From assembly GCA_964591275.1 (NCBI GenBank), contig CAZQAE010000018.1, forward strand, positions 9,014 through 73,013: DNA of 64,000 nt, read 5' to 3'. The stretch is from G963674685 sp964591275 (GTDB taxonomy: Bacteria; Lernaellota; Lernaellaia; JACKCT01). The position numbers and the translations under genes are program-made. Shown here piece after piece: positions 33,815 to 42,996 of this stretch. Below the pieces are notes generated by a model, which was given only the letters and a program-made list of their open reading frames with translations, ran no database searches and was not told the DNA's origin. The first letter of the stretch is position 1. Every line of letters begins with the position of its first letter.

Positions 33815-36801
33815 TGCGAATTACCGTTTGTGACGGGATGGCCGGGTTTGACCACGGTGGCCTGCCCCTGTTGCCCGTCCAGAACAACCGTCAAAGGTTG
33901 CGGCAGTCGAATATGACACAGGTGTTGCGTCTCACTCTCAACGGCTTGCTGCGCAAGCCAGTCCATATCCACAAAGGCTTGTGTATTTTCGTCTTTATGG
34001 TCGGCTCCCGGAGGGATCGTGAGATATCCGACGCGCAAAGAAGTAATGTTCTGAAAAAAGTGAGTTCCCTGGGAGGGATCGACATTATAACCTTTCGGAG
34101 ACGCTTCCACGATGACTTTCGCGTTATTGATTTGAGACCACTGGACGGGGATTCCAAGCCACTCGTCAGCGGATCCCCAGCGGCCCGGGCCTATAAGGAT
34201 GTACGATCGATTTTGACTGCTGAGATTCTGATTCAATTCTCCCACTTCGCGGGCGATAATCTTGTTTTTCGACGATTCCCAGCGGTCGGGCCGAACGAAA
34301 ATGACATCCTGAATATCATCGATAAATCCCTGGCCGAGACTTTGAAGGCTTCGACAAAGACAGTTTTCGCGGGGGATATCGTACTTGCGGATATCCACGT
34401 TGCCGTCGCGCATGACGAAGGGCCGGACCTGCAGAACGAAGAGCGTTGGCTCTTTTCGTTGATGACCCCGGGGAACTGAGCGACCGAAGTCGCCCATCTC
34501 GCAGGCAAATTCTATTTCCACCGCGCCGCCGAGACCACGCCGGGCAATTTTCAGGACATCGCTAATGGCCTGCGTGAAAGGAATGGCGCGATGTTTTAAA
34601 ATATTGGCAAAGGTTACGACGCGGGGGCCGGAGATGCTGAAATCCTCCACAATCCTGCCATCGTCCTTATGAAAAACACTCCCAACGATTTGGAGAGTTC
34701 CGTCCTCCTCGCTCGCTTTGAGATCGTACACGCGTTCATACTGTTGCAGAACCACATCGACATCGCAGCATGCGACGCGCAGGTCCAGGGCATAGAATCT
34801 GCGTTGTGAATTGTTGAGGGTTGATTCCGGCGTGGAGAATTGCGGCAAGACTTCAGGGTGTTTGGGTGAGAAACGTAGCGCCTGTTCGCCGTCGACGACC
34901 AGTCGGCCCAATCCCAGGGCCACGTGTACTATGCCGTCTTCAGCTTTCATCGGCCCGATTGGATAGTAGTTGTAGGACTGGGCGACGCCGGAAAAGGTGG
35001 GATAAAAGCGGTCGCCATGCTCCTGGCCGACGACGTTTTGTATGATGATGGCCATCTTCTCTTCTTCGGCGCGGTATCCAGTGCTCTTCAGGTACGATTT
35101 GGCATTGGCGAAAAAGGCCGAAGCGTAAACGAGTTTGATGGCATTGCCCAACTGCCCGAGGCGAAAATCCATTGTATCGCCCCGATTGGGGAACATCACC
35201 GTCGAATAGATGCCGGCGAAAGGCTGGTGTAAAGAATCCTCCAGAAGGCTGGATGAGCGCACCGCCAGCGGACCTGTGACGGATCGAAGGATAACCGACA
35301 AATTCCGCTGTAATTCGTCGGGAAGAAGCGCTTCCAGAAAACGCGTGGCGATTTCAAGATCGTCGTTGCAGAGAACCGCAAATTCCCTCAGGCCGTTGGA
35401 TTCAAGAAAAATGTCGAACTCTTCAGCCGCAATGACGATGGTCCGGGGAATCTCGACTTTCATGCCGCCGAAATCAAATTCTTTGTTTTGCACGAGGGCG
35501 AGGTTCAGGTAGGCGATGCCGCGAGCCTTGCCTCCCAGCGATCCGGAGCCAATCCGCGTAAAAGGATCGTGGTTGAAATGCGCCTGGTCAAAATCTGAGA
35601 TCATCCCCTGGTGGGCGTTCAGGTGCGTGCTCGTAAGACTGTCAAGAAGGTTGTCGCGGATCTCTTCGATGTTTTTAAAGTCGTTGATGCTCAACCGGCG
35701 AATGCGAGCGGCCAGGTCGAACTCGCTCCTGGCCGTAAGCCAGATGGAAAAGTGATTGCGCCGCCCGTGGTATTCCAGGGACTCGGGCGGGATGGTTGAC
35801 AGTATTTCTCTCATCTCCCGCACGTCCCTGGCGCGGGCCATCTCGCGCCCATCCGGCATGCGAAAGATGAAATCGCCGAAACCCAAAGTTTCCGACAAAA
35901 ACCTCCGGATTTCCGATAGCAGGCTCGGTGAGTTTTTGTTGATAAAATGAGCGTTGAGCCACGTGGCTTTGTCGGCGTTGCTTTCTTGTGAAGACTGAAC
36001 CAACACAGGAAGGTCCTGATCGTGGCGACGCAGTTGCCGGATAAGCTCCAGTCCCGCTTCCGGATCGCTCTTCCCGTTACGGGGGATACGCACGTCGCTG
36101 ATGACGGCCAGCACGTTGCGTTGGAATTTATGAAAAAGCTCCATGCCCTCTTCATAAGTGGTTGCGTGGAGAATCTTGGGGCGAGATTTCATGTACATGA
36201 GGCGGTGGAGCCGATTGATGCCTTCTTTGTACAGCGACCGGGATTGACTCATGAGTTCCGAATACAAAAGACTCAGAAAAGAGGAATAATAGCGGGGAGA
36301 ATCCTCAATGATAATGATGACGCGAACATCGGCGACGGAAATGTCGTGTTCGACATTCTTACGGTCCTCAATGGTTTTGATGATGGCCAAAAGAATCATC
36401 GCGTCGCCGCTCCACAAAAACACATCGTCAATGGCGTCGTGGGGGACCTTGGCGTACATCCGGTGAAGTTCCCGCCGGTCCATCGCCAATAGAACGACAG
36501 GCATGCGGGAGTTATATTCCTTGACGCGGCGTCCGAAGGCGACCACGTCCATGTCGGCGACTTGCGTCATGGTTAAAACAAGATCGAAGCGGCGTTGTTT
36601 CAAAAGCGCGATCGCCTCTGAGCCGGTGGAAGAATGCGTGACGCGCGGCGCGGATGAAAGGCTGTGCGCCTTGTACTCGACGAAAATCTGCTCCGTGAGG
36701 TGTCCGTCTTCCTCCAGGGTGAAGGCGTCGTACGGATTGGAAACGAGTAGGACCTCTCGGATTCTATGCGGCATGAGGTCGTGAAATCGTCCTAATTGCA
36801 T
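33811..36801 (-). CDS. Receiver-like and PEP/pyruvate-binding domain protein
   Basis: 996 residues. Two receiver-like regions come first (about 15-150 with FDLVLTMTQVADMDVVAFGRR; about 165-310 with IIIIEDSPRYYSSFLSLLY and AVISDVRIPRNG). The second keeps an acidic pair and an Asp before a Pro, the first lacks the usual Asp. After DPFTRIGSGSLGGKARGIAYL begins the PEP/pyruvate-binding domain of the PPDK/PEP-synthase family (VRSSSLLEDSLHQPFAGIYSTV, IIIQNVVG, LQVRPFV). The swivelling phospho-His domain and the PEP-utilising barrel of true synthases are absent. It could transfer phosphate from ATP in a signalling or modification reaction. Its product is coupled to the radical SAM enzyme through a 4-base overlap. 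Confidence 0.8.
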   Translation of the reverse strand: MQLGRFHDLMPHRIREVLLVSNPYDAFTLEEDGHLTEQIFVEYKAHSLSSAPRVTHSSTGSEAIALLKQRRFDLVLTMTQVADMDVVAFGRRVKEYNSRMPVVLLAMDRRELHRMYAKVPHDAIDDVFLWSGDAMILLAIIKTIEDRKNVEHDISVADVRVIIIIEDSPRYYSSFLSLLYSELMSQSRSLYKEGINRLHRLMYMKSRPKILHATTYEEGMELFHKFQRNVLAVISDVRIPRNGKSDPEAGLELIRQLRRHDQDLPVLVQSSQESNADKATWLNAHFINKNSPSLLSEIRRFLSETLGFGDFIFRMPDGREMARARDVREMREILSTIPPESLEYHGRRNHFSIWLTARSEFDLAARIRRLSINDFKNIEEIRDNLLDSLTSTHLNAHQGMISDFDQAHFNHDPFTRIGSGSLGGKARGIAYLNLALVQNKEFDFGGMKVEIPRTIVIAAEEFDIFLESNGLREFAVLCNDDLEIATRFLEALLPDELQRNLSVILRSVTGPLAVRSSSLLEDSLHQPFAGIYSTVMFPNRGDTMDFRLGQLGNAIKLVYASAFFANAKSYLKSTGYRAEEEKMAIIIQNVVGQEHGDRFYPTFSGVAQSYNYYPIGPMKAEDGIVHVALGLGRLVVDGEQALRFSPKHPEVLPQFSTPESTLNNSQRRFYALDLRVACCDVDVVLQQYERVYDLKASEEDGTLQIVGSVFHKDDGRIVEDFSISGPRVVTFANILKHRAIPFTQAISDVLKIARRGLGGAVEIEFACEMGDFGRSVPRGHQRKEPTLFVLQVRPFVMRDGNVDIRKYDIPRENCLCRSLQSLGQGFIDDIQDVIFVRPDRWESSKNKIIAREVGELNQNLSSQNRSYILIGPGRWGSADEWLGIPVQWSQINNAKVIVEASPKGYNVDPSQGTHFFQNITSLRVGYLTIPPGADHKDENTQAFVDMDWLAQQAVESETQHLCHIRLPQPLTVVLDGQQGQATVVKPGHPVTNGNSQ

Positions 36802-37126
36802 GGTTGGAGGTTGAATGACGCTCTCCCTTTTCTCGCCGAAGCGCTCGTCTTAGGCGATTCGCCCTAGTTTATCAAAAAAGCAACTCTATACATATACAGG
36901 GGCGCATCGAATCAATGCAAGATCATCCGCGCAAAAAGGCTGAAACAAAGAAGATGTCAAGGCTGAACGACAACACAGGCGCCCTTACCTGTATTCTTCC
37001 TCAACATACCCCAACTTTGCGAAATTGTTTCATTCCGAGCAAGCGGTGCAAGTCCGAAACACTGTTCATTTTTTTTCCTGGATGCGCTAGAGTTTTATCG
37101 AAGTGATATGCAAAAGGAGGAACGCC
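36802..37126. other. Divergent intergenic region
   Basis: Lies between the PEP-binding gene (minus) and the barrel protein gene (plus). It holds an imperfect palindrome TAGGCGATTCGCCCTA at 36851-36866, upstream of the PEP-binding gene, which could be an operator. A short imperfect inverted repeat ACAGGCG...CCTGT is near 36975. No gene is seen. Confidence 0.35.
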
Positions 37127-37885
37127 ATGACAGGTCAAAAAACCGTTAAGGAATTTATTATCGTCGGAATAATGATGATCTTCATTATTGCCGCCTTGCC
37201 CTCCGGCGCTTTAGCGCAAGATGAAAGCGAACAAGATGAAAGCCAACTTGAAACAATGTCTCCGAGCCGCTGGGTCTTTCTCGCCTTTATCGGCGGCGGG
37301 CAGACGGGAGGCGACGGGCAGTTGCAGTATGACCAGGTTCTTGACGGCTATGAAGATGAAACACCCTTTTCATTACCGATGGGATACGCTGCGTCAAGGG
37401 GAATCGAAGTCTGGTGGTTTCCAACTTCGGGTCGAGGTTTTTTGCTCACCGGCTCTCTTCTTTATCAAACGGGGCACAGCGCCATCAAGGTTGATGACGA
37501 CGAGGACTACGGCGCACGCCATCTCGACAAGAAGAGCTTGCGCTATAGCCTGAACAATATCCTGCTGGGGCTGGGATACCGCTTTCTTTATGGAGAAAAG
37601 GAAGATTACGGCACAAATGTTTACGCAAAATTTGGAGGAGGCGGGGCCGACATCGTCATCGACGATCTCATGAACGGTTCGGGCGGCAACGCCAGCCTGG
37701 ATATCGGCGCCAACTTTTTCCACCGTTTCGATAACGATCTTTTGATCGGCGTGCAGTGGGACATTCGCATGTGGGGCATGTGGGTCACGGACATGGAAAT
37801 GAAATATCTCAATACGGATGCGGATTTCGGCGGCGGCTGCGGAGGGTCTTTTCTCAGCGTCATCGGCGGCTGGGAACTGATTTAG
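37127..37885 (+). CDS. Exported protein, probable outer-membrane beta-barrel
   Basis: 252 residues from the ATG at 37127, with AAAGGAGG upstream. A signal peptide ends at GALAQ. The mature part has alternating hydrophobic and polar residues with many aromatics and glycines (GIEVWWFPTSGRGFLLTGSL, NILLGLGYRFLYGEK, NVYAKFGGGGAD, LLIGVQWDIRMWGMWV), as in small outer-membrane barrels of the OmpW or opacity type. It ends in Gly-Trp-Glu-Leu-Ile rather than a terminal Phe. No family is assigned with certainty. It is a single gene. Confidence 0.65.
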   Translation: MTGQKTVKEFIIVGIMMIFIIAALPSGALAQDESEQDESQLETMSPSRWVFLAFIGGGQTGGDGQLQYDQVLDGYEDETPFSLPMGYAASRGIEVWWFPTSGRGFLLTGSLLYQTGHSAIKVDDDEDYGARHLDKKSLRYSLNNILLGLGYRFLYGEKEDYGTNVYAKFGGGGADIVIDDLMNGSGGNASLDIGANFFHRFDNDLLIGVQWDIRMWGMWVTDMEMKYLNTDADFGGGCGGSFLSVIGGWELI

Positions 37886-37903
37886 CTCCCCTCGACTCGG
37901 CGC

Positions 37904-38349
37904 CTAATTGTGATGCTCATTATGCATGCACCACCAGCGTCCGGCGCCGTACCAGTAATCAATGATCGGTTTTTTGCCGGCCTTCTTTTTGCGCAATGGG
38001 CATAGGGTTTGCCCTTCGTATCCTCTTTCCTTCAGGTCCACCACGATTTTCTCGGGGAAACTTTCCCCGGTCCCGGCAGAAATATCAGAATCATCTTATG
38101 CGCGCCGTCGGGATTGCTAACGATATATGCGGAAGTGAGTTGCGGGATTTCCTTAGCCTGCTCGTTAACGATCTTCCACAACAATTCATCGGCATCTTTC
38201 TGATTCTGGTAACATGGTTCCCGGTATTTGACTTTCCGGTATGTCAGCACATTGGAGAATGCGGAGATTCCAAAGAAGATGATCAGCAGGACCAGGATGA
38301 AATCGGCGACGGTTATGCCCCGCCTGTTTTTACGTCCCATTGTCATCAT
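37904..38349 (-). CDS. Small membrane-anchored protein, frameshifted near its end
   Basis: Starts at the ATG 38349, overlapping the stop of the upstream gene by four bases (ATGA). One N-terminal transmembrane segment (FILVLLIIFFGISAFSNVL) follows GRKNRRGITVADF, reminiscent of a type IV pilin-like or type II secretion pseudopilin start, though without a clear prepilin site. The frame stops at 38032 (KSWWT), but in the neighbouring frame from about 38075 a sensible continuation reads TGESFPEKIVVDLKERGYEG, then RKKKAGKKP, and ends in HNEHHN at 37904. One missing base in the CCGGGACCGGGG stretch explains this. Restored length is about 148 residues. Function unknown. Confidence 0.6.
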
Positions 38350-38963
38350 TCGATATTAATCTCCCCATCGGCGGAAACGAACAGCTTCAAAAAACCAAAT
38401 CTTTTCGCCTTGGGAACCGAAAGCACGAATCCCAGATTGGCATCCGTTGTGTAATTGTATTGATCGTTCGTTTTTAAGATGAGAGGTTCTTTGTCAAGGT
38501 ATTTCCCGACAAGCTTTTCAAGGCTTTTCGGCCAATGACCTCGCTGATCCCTGTACTGAAACACCCTGGCCATCACGTAGGTGAACTGCGCCGCCGGAAT
38601 ACCGTTTTCCAGCAATCGCTCGTCGGAAAATTTGACTAGACTTATTGATTTTCCGATCTGGTGGTCAATGTAATAATTCAACCCTATGATGGCGACCAGT
38701 ATCAGTGCGAAAATGGGATTGAGCCTGACGGCGAGCCTTTGTTTCAGAGTCTTTCTGCTTTTTATCTTCGCGGCTTGCTGAGCGTACTTCCTTTCATTTT
38801 CTTCCATGTCCTCCAGGTGCATAATTCCGTCGGCGTCGAGGGTGCATTTTGGGCAGGTGATCTCCTGATCCTCGCCGAATCTCATACAATCGCCGCATAT
38901 CGGCTTGCCGCATACATGGCATTCATACAGCGCATCTTCCCGGGGATGGATATAGCATTTCAT
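38346..38963 (-). CDS. Zinc-ribbon/B-box-like protein with one transmembrane helix
   Basis: 205 residues from the ATG at 38963, chosen because GGAG lies about eight bases upstream and because the zinc motif starts at once; the frame is open to 39077. Residues 3-40 contain MKCYIHPRE, ALYECHVCGKPICGDCM and ITCPKC, a Cys/His pattern like B-box or double zinc-ribbon domains found at the N-terminus of bacterial membrane proteins. A charged helix, a transmembrane segment (NPIFALILVAIIGLNYYI) and an exported domain of about 100 residues follow. The gene is translationally coupled to the downstream membrane protein, so the two probably act together. Confidence 0.7.
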   Translation of the reverse strand: MKCYIHPREDALYECHVCGKPICGDCMRFGEDQEITCPKCTLDADGIMHLEDMEENERKYAQQAAKIKSRKTLKQRLAVRLNPIFALILVAIIGLNYYIDHQIGKSISLVKFSDERLLENGIPAAQFTYVMARVFQYRDQRGHWPKSLEKLVGKYLDKEPLILKTNDQYNYTTDANLGFVLSVPKAKRFGFLKLFVSADGEINIE

Positions 38964-39176
38964 GAACAAAACTCCGAAAGCAGCCCACTCACACATCTGA
39001 TAGGGTACGCCCGAGAAGATGTCAAGAAATGGCGCTTTCATCGATGAAATCCGCGATTGAATACTGATTTTTTCCAAGCTTAAAAATCTTTAAGCGGTCT
39101 TTTGGCACACATATCCCTGTCAATAATCAATGAAATGATGTAAAATTTCCCCAGCTTATGAATGAAAGGGTGAAAA

Positions 39177-40253
39177 ATGAGCCGACGCCAGACAATGAGA
39201 ATCGGTTTTCTGATCGCCGCCATGGCATGTATTTGTGGCTGTGCAAAACCGATTGACGGCAGGTGGGCCAATGGTTTCACCGCTCAAAGCGCGGGCTTTG
39301 AAAAATTATCGGTTTTTACTGACATGGCGGTTGTGGGCTTAACGCCCCGAGGCGAAGAGTTCCTCTGGGTCGCCGAGAGTATTCAGGACGCACGCGAAAT
39401 GGATAACACAACCGTGGAGATTCTAAAGTCTAAGGGCTATGCCATAGGAACTCACGAGCGTTTTTTCATCGGAAGCTGGTGCAAAGACGCCTATCCAACG
39501 TCGTTTGCGATGAGCCGCCGCACCCTGATGAAAAAGCCCCCCTTCCACATTGATCCCGGCGTGGGAAGGCTGGATGAACTCTCCATGGATATCCAAATCT
39601 CTTTCAGGCAGTTCGCCGCAATGATCGGCGACGGGGAAAGTGCTTTGGCCGCCGGTTCACTGCCGGAGGATGTGGCGAGAAGAATCGCGGGGAACTATCG
39701 CAGTTCTGGTATAGTTTTGATTCTGGCGGTGGCAAGACGAATCGAACCTGAAAATGAGCAATGGCCGGCTTTTACGACGGAAAACATGTGCAATTTCAAA
39801 TCGCCTTTTATTGCCATTGGTTATTTCGAGGGTATGACCGGAAAACTCGTTTACTCGAACTTTCTTCCCATTGGAAAAAATCAGCAAACGAAGGATTTGA
39901 CAAAGAATTTTGAGCAGTTTCACATGAACTTCCCCATTGCCCGCGTGGCGTCAAGATTTGAAATCCCCCCGCCTCCGGAATACACGAAAAAAATTTATCG
40001 CGCCCCGGATGCGATATCCATCAATAACGACGAAGAAAAAGGCGTCACCAGGCTAAATTTCCAGGCCTTTATCTCACAAGGCGGCGGCGTTCCCCTTTAC
40101 AGCAAACCCGATATAAATTTCAGGGTCGATTATATGTCCCCCTCGGGAACGATGGTCAATGTCATTGGTAAAAAGAGCATCTTTTCCAAGGTGATCCTTC
40201 CTGACGGGCGCGTTGGTTGGGTTCCGACCACTGCTGTTTGGGTGAAGAAATAG
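39177..40253 (+). CDS. Lipoprotein with C-terminal SH3b-like domain
   Basis: 358 residues. The leader ends at CICGCAKP, a good lipobox, and there is no Asp-rich linker. The central part is unrecognised, with a hydrophobic core (SGIVLILAVARR) and FIAIGYFEGMTGKLVYS. The last 70 residues (GGGVPLYSKPDINFRVDYM, GTMVNVIGKKSI, DGRVGWVPTTAVWV) match a bacterial SH3 domain, commonly used to bind cell-wall peptides. A periplasmic anchored protein contacting peptidoglycan is plausible. Start ATG at 39177 with a GAAAGGG site. Confidence 0.75.
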   Translation: MSRRQTMRIGFLIAAMACICGCAKPIDGRWANGFTAQSAGFEKLSVFTDMAVVGLTPRGEEFLWVAESIQDAREMDNTTVEILKSKGYAIGTHERFFIGSWCKDAYPTSFAMSRRTLMKKPPFHIDPGVGRLDELSMDIQISFRQFAAMIGDGESALAAGSLPEDVARRIAGNYRSSGIVLILAVARRIEPENEQWPAFTTENMCNFKSPFIAIGYFEGMTGKLVYSNFLPIGKNQQTKDLTKNFEQFHMNFPIARVASRFEIPPPPEYTKKIYRAPDAISINNDEEKGVTRLNFQAFISQGGGVPLYSKPDINFRVDYMSPSGTMVNVIGKKSIFSKVILPDGRVGWVPTTAVWVKK

Positions 40254-40333
40254 TCTAGTCCGTTAGCAACCAAATTCTGCGCATTTTGCACAGAATGTTT
40301 CCGGGGTCTCTATTTGAGCCTTTGTTTATGTAG

Positions 40334-40436
40334 AGTTTAGGGTCCAGGGTTTAGGGTTACACGAATGCGGAATGCGGAATGAATTCGCCATTCGCCACCC
40401 GTACTTCATACCTCATACTTCATGCCTCATACTTCA
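40334..40436. repeat. Intergenic minisatellites GTTTAGGGT and CTTCATACCTCATA
   Basis: Between the SH3b lipoprotein and the next gene lie about three copies of a G(T)TTAGGG/TCCAGGG heptamer (40334-40358), then AATGCGG twice, then a pyrimidine-rich tract of CTTCATACCTCATA units (40402-40436). The heptamer recurs after hutU at 54544-54580. The decamer recurs at 10788-10825 in the same sense on the plus strand. Confidence 0.65.
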
Positions 40437-40536
40437 CCCACCCCAACCCCTGCTTCGTTCCGGCTATGTCGGGTTAGGCTTCTTTATGTGGACGCCCAGT
40501 GGTTTGAAAATTAATAAAAACAAAGCCAAACCGGCC

Positions 40537-42996
40537 ATGATTGATTCGGCTGCCGTAAATACGAAAAAAACCTACATTCATTTTGCAATTTTTCTGCTTC
40601 TTCTTGCTCTGATCTGCGCTGTCGTTGGCGTGAGAATCGATCACAGAACGTATCCCTTAAAAGACGGAAAAGGGAAATATCTGGTCGAGGACGCCGGAAT
40701 CAGCGTCGTGTTCGCGCAATACATCGCCAGCGGCGAAGGGATCGTTTATTATCCTGACGGAGAACGAGTCGAGGGTTATTCCAACTCGCTGTGGACTTTT
40801 CTTATTGCGGGGCTGATTCGAGCGGGTATAAGTCCTTTAGACATCCCCCGTCCCATGGGAATATTCTTCACGGCGCTGGGGCTTTTCTTTGCCGGACTGC
40901 TCGCCTGGCGCTGCCTTGACGGACCATCGCGATGGCTTGGCCTCTTGCTGCCGCCGGTGATTGGAGAAGCGGGAACGGTAGTGATATGGGCTGTCGCCGG
41001 CCTGGAAAATGGATTGTACGCGGCGACGCTTATGGCGGCCCTGGTTTTTTTCGCTCACGAAAGAAATGACGGGAAGCACTTCCCTGTCTCCGGTTTTCTG
41101 TTTTTCCTCGTGGCCATCACGCGCCCGGAGGGGATGGTTTTCGGCGGCATGGCTGGTCTTTACGTCCTCGCCACCGAAATTGCGCCCAGCCGTAAAATTA
41201 CCCGAAACCAGATCATCTTCGCCCTTTCCTTCCTGGTCCCGCTGGGATTGTTTGAGCTATGGCGGCTGCTTTACTTCGCGTGGCCGCTTCCCATACCGTT
41301 TTACGGGAAGGTCACTGACCGCAACTGGGCTGAAATCCTCGACTTCAAATCCAGGGGTTGGAAATACCTGCTCGGCTATCTCAAGGCTTACGGCTATGAA
41401 GTAGCGCTCGCTTTGTGCCCATTCGTCCTTTTGACTTTTAAAAAATGGAGACCGAGCGCTTTTCTGATTTTCCCTCTGGCGCTGACGCTCTTTTTCCCGG
41501 TTTATTCCCGTGGCGACTGGATGAAGGAATGGCGTTTCAGCTCCATAAACACCTTTCTCATTATCACGATAGCGCTTATTGCCTCCGCAAAACTCGCCCA
41601 GGCTGCATGGGGGCTGATCGGTTCATGGAAGTCTGATGAGCCAAAACAGCGCTTTGTCGCAATCCCGGTCGTCATCGGCGCACTGATTTTCGGATTCGCT
41701 GTATTCGGGCAATTCGCACCCAGTTACAAACACATCGCAAAGTTTATAAAAAAGCCCATTGTCAACACGCACAAACTGCAAATCCGGGGCAAGTATTTCC
41801 GGGAAATGGGCGACAACCTGGATCTTTCGCCCGGCTCTGTTCTCGATGTGGACATGGGCGGCATCGGCGCCGCGTCGGGCATGGTCATTTATGATGTTGG
41901 AAAACTGTGCGACGTTCCCTTCGGCATAAACCAATGGCATAAAGATTTCGTCGATCAATATGTCTTTGCCGAGACCAAACCGGATTTTTTGCATGTGCGC
42001 GAAGGCTTCGGGAGAAATAGCACTATCCTGGGCAACCCGAAACTGAAGCAGATGTACATTTTGCTGCCGCAGGATCGACGACTGGGTTGGAAACGACCCA
42101 ACGGCAACTACGTTAGAAAAGATCTGATCATGGCAGCCAGCTTCGATCCCGACCCGGAAATACGCGCGGATTTTGAATCGGGAATATCTATCGTCGGAGG
42201 CCGCGTTTATCCGCACGTCGCGGTGCCGGGGCAACTCGTCCGCTTTCGTGTGGTCTGGAGCGCGGTTTCGCGAATCGGTCGCGACCTGGAATTGAATTAC
42301 CTTCTGAAAAATGAAAACGGAATCGCTATCGCGTCTGAAAAAAGAAACGCGGTGATGAACTGGCATCCGACCTCACGCTGGCGCGCCGGTGAATACCCGG
42401 TGGACCTGATTAAGTTTAAAATTCCAGACAAAACACCGGAAGGTCGATATTATTTGGCGGTGCGAATTTTAAATTCGACGCTGGCCGGCGGCGAGATCAA
42501 GGACATCGCGCTGGGTCTGAAAGTCAGCCTGTCCGGCGCCGAAGACGCCGTAAAATTATTACGCGAGAAAGCGCGTGGGAATTTTCAAAAGAATCCTCAG
42601 GTCGCCGCTGAAGCTCTCGACGCTCTTCGATACCACGCAAACTCTCCGCAGGAAAAGCAAGCCGTTCGCGTCATTAAAAAGGATTTCGCCGCAAGTCTCG
42701 CCGATCAGGCCGACGCCCTGTTAGTCGCCGGCAAAGAAGAAGACGCAACCGAATTGGCTGTCATGGCGCGCAAACTCCATCATCGCTCATCGAAGGTCGT
42801 CCGCATTTGTAAAAAGCTCGCGGATATGTCCTATAGGCGGGGACGCGAACTTCAAAAGCGGAATGCGCCGAGTGATCTTGACGCGGCGTACAAGGAATTT
42901 TCGGAGGCCGTCAGGCGATATCCTCAGCACTCATGGGCGCGAAGACGCGCCGAGGAAACCCGGCCCACGGGCGTTTTGCGCAAAGGATTGCGGTGA
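40537..42996 (+). CDS. Integral membrane glycosyltransferase-like protein with TPR-like C-terminus
   Basis: About 819 residues from the ATG at 40537; ATG 40486 is an alternative, and the longer frame from 40372 runs through intergenic repeats and should be ignored. The first segment and YLVEDAGISVVFAQYIASGEG ... EGYSNSLWTFLIAGL follow bacterial GT-C glycosyltransferases. About eleven hydrophobic segments precede a periplasmic beta-rich part (GVRVYPHVAVPGQLVRFRV-like text). The last 130 residues are helical with TPR-like spacing (EALDALRYHANSPQEK, DAAYKEFSEAVRRYPQHSWA). Its TGA overlaps the ATG of the next glycosyltransferase by one base, so both probably work on the same glycan. Confidence 0.7.
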   Translation: MIDSAAVNTKKTYIHFAIFLLLLALICAVVGVRIDHRTYPLKDGKGKYLVEDAGISVVFAQYIASGEGIVYYPDGERVEGYSNSLWTFLIAGLIRAGISPLDIPRPMGIFFTALGLFFAGLLAWRCLDGPSRWLGLLLPPVIGEAGTVVIWAVAGLENGLYAATLMAALVFFAHERNDGKHFPVSGFLFFLVAITRPEGMVFGGMAGLYVLATEIAPSRKITRNQIIFALSFLVPLGLFELWRLLYFAWPLPIPFYGKVTDRNWAEILDFKSRGWKYLLGYLKAYGYEVALALCPFVLLTFKKWRPSAFLIFPLALTLFFPVYSRGDWMKEWRFSSINTFLIITIALIASAKLAQAAWGLIGSWKSDEPKQRFVAIPVVIGALIFGFAVFGQFAPSYKHIAKFIKKPIVNTHKLQIRGKYFREMGDNLDLSPGSVLDVDMGGIGAASGMVIYDVGKLCDVPFGINQWHKDFVDQYVFAETKPDFLHVREGFGRNSTILGNPKLKQMYILLPQDRRLGWKRPNGNYVRKDLIMAASFDPDPEIRADFESGISIVGGRVYPHVAVPGQLVRFRVVWSAVSRIGRDLELNYLLKNENGIAIASEKRNAVMNWHPTSRWRAGEYPVDLIKFKIPDKTPEGRYYLAVRILNSTLAGGEIKDIALGLKVSLSGAEDAVKLLREKARGNFQKNPQVAAEALDALRYHANSPQEKQAVRVIKKDFAASLADQADALLVAGKEEDATELAVMARKLHHRSSKVVRICKKLADMSYRRGRELQKRNAPSDLDAAYKEFSEAVRRYPQHSWARRRAEETRPTGVLRKGLR

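Noticed and set aside
33811..36801. True PEP synthase or pyruvate phosphate dikinase
   Set aside because: The phospho-His domain and the PEP-utilising barrel are absent, and receiver-like regions occupy the N-terminus.
40372..40536. Long N-terminal extension of the glycosyltransferase at 40537
   Set aside because: The open frame simply runs through intergenic minisatellites and has no start signal.
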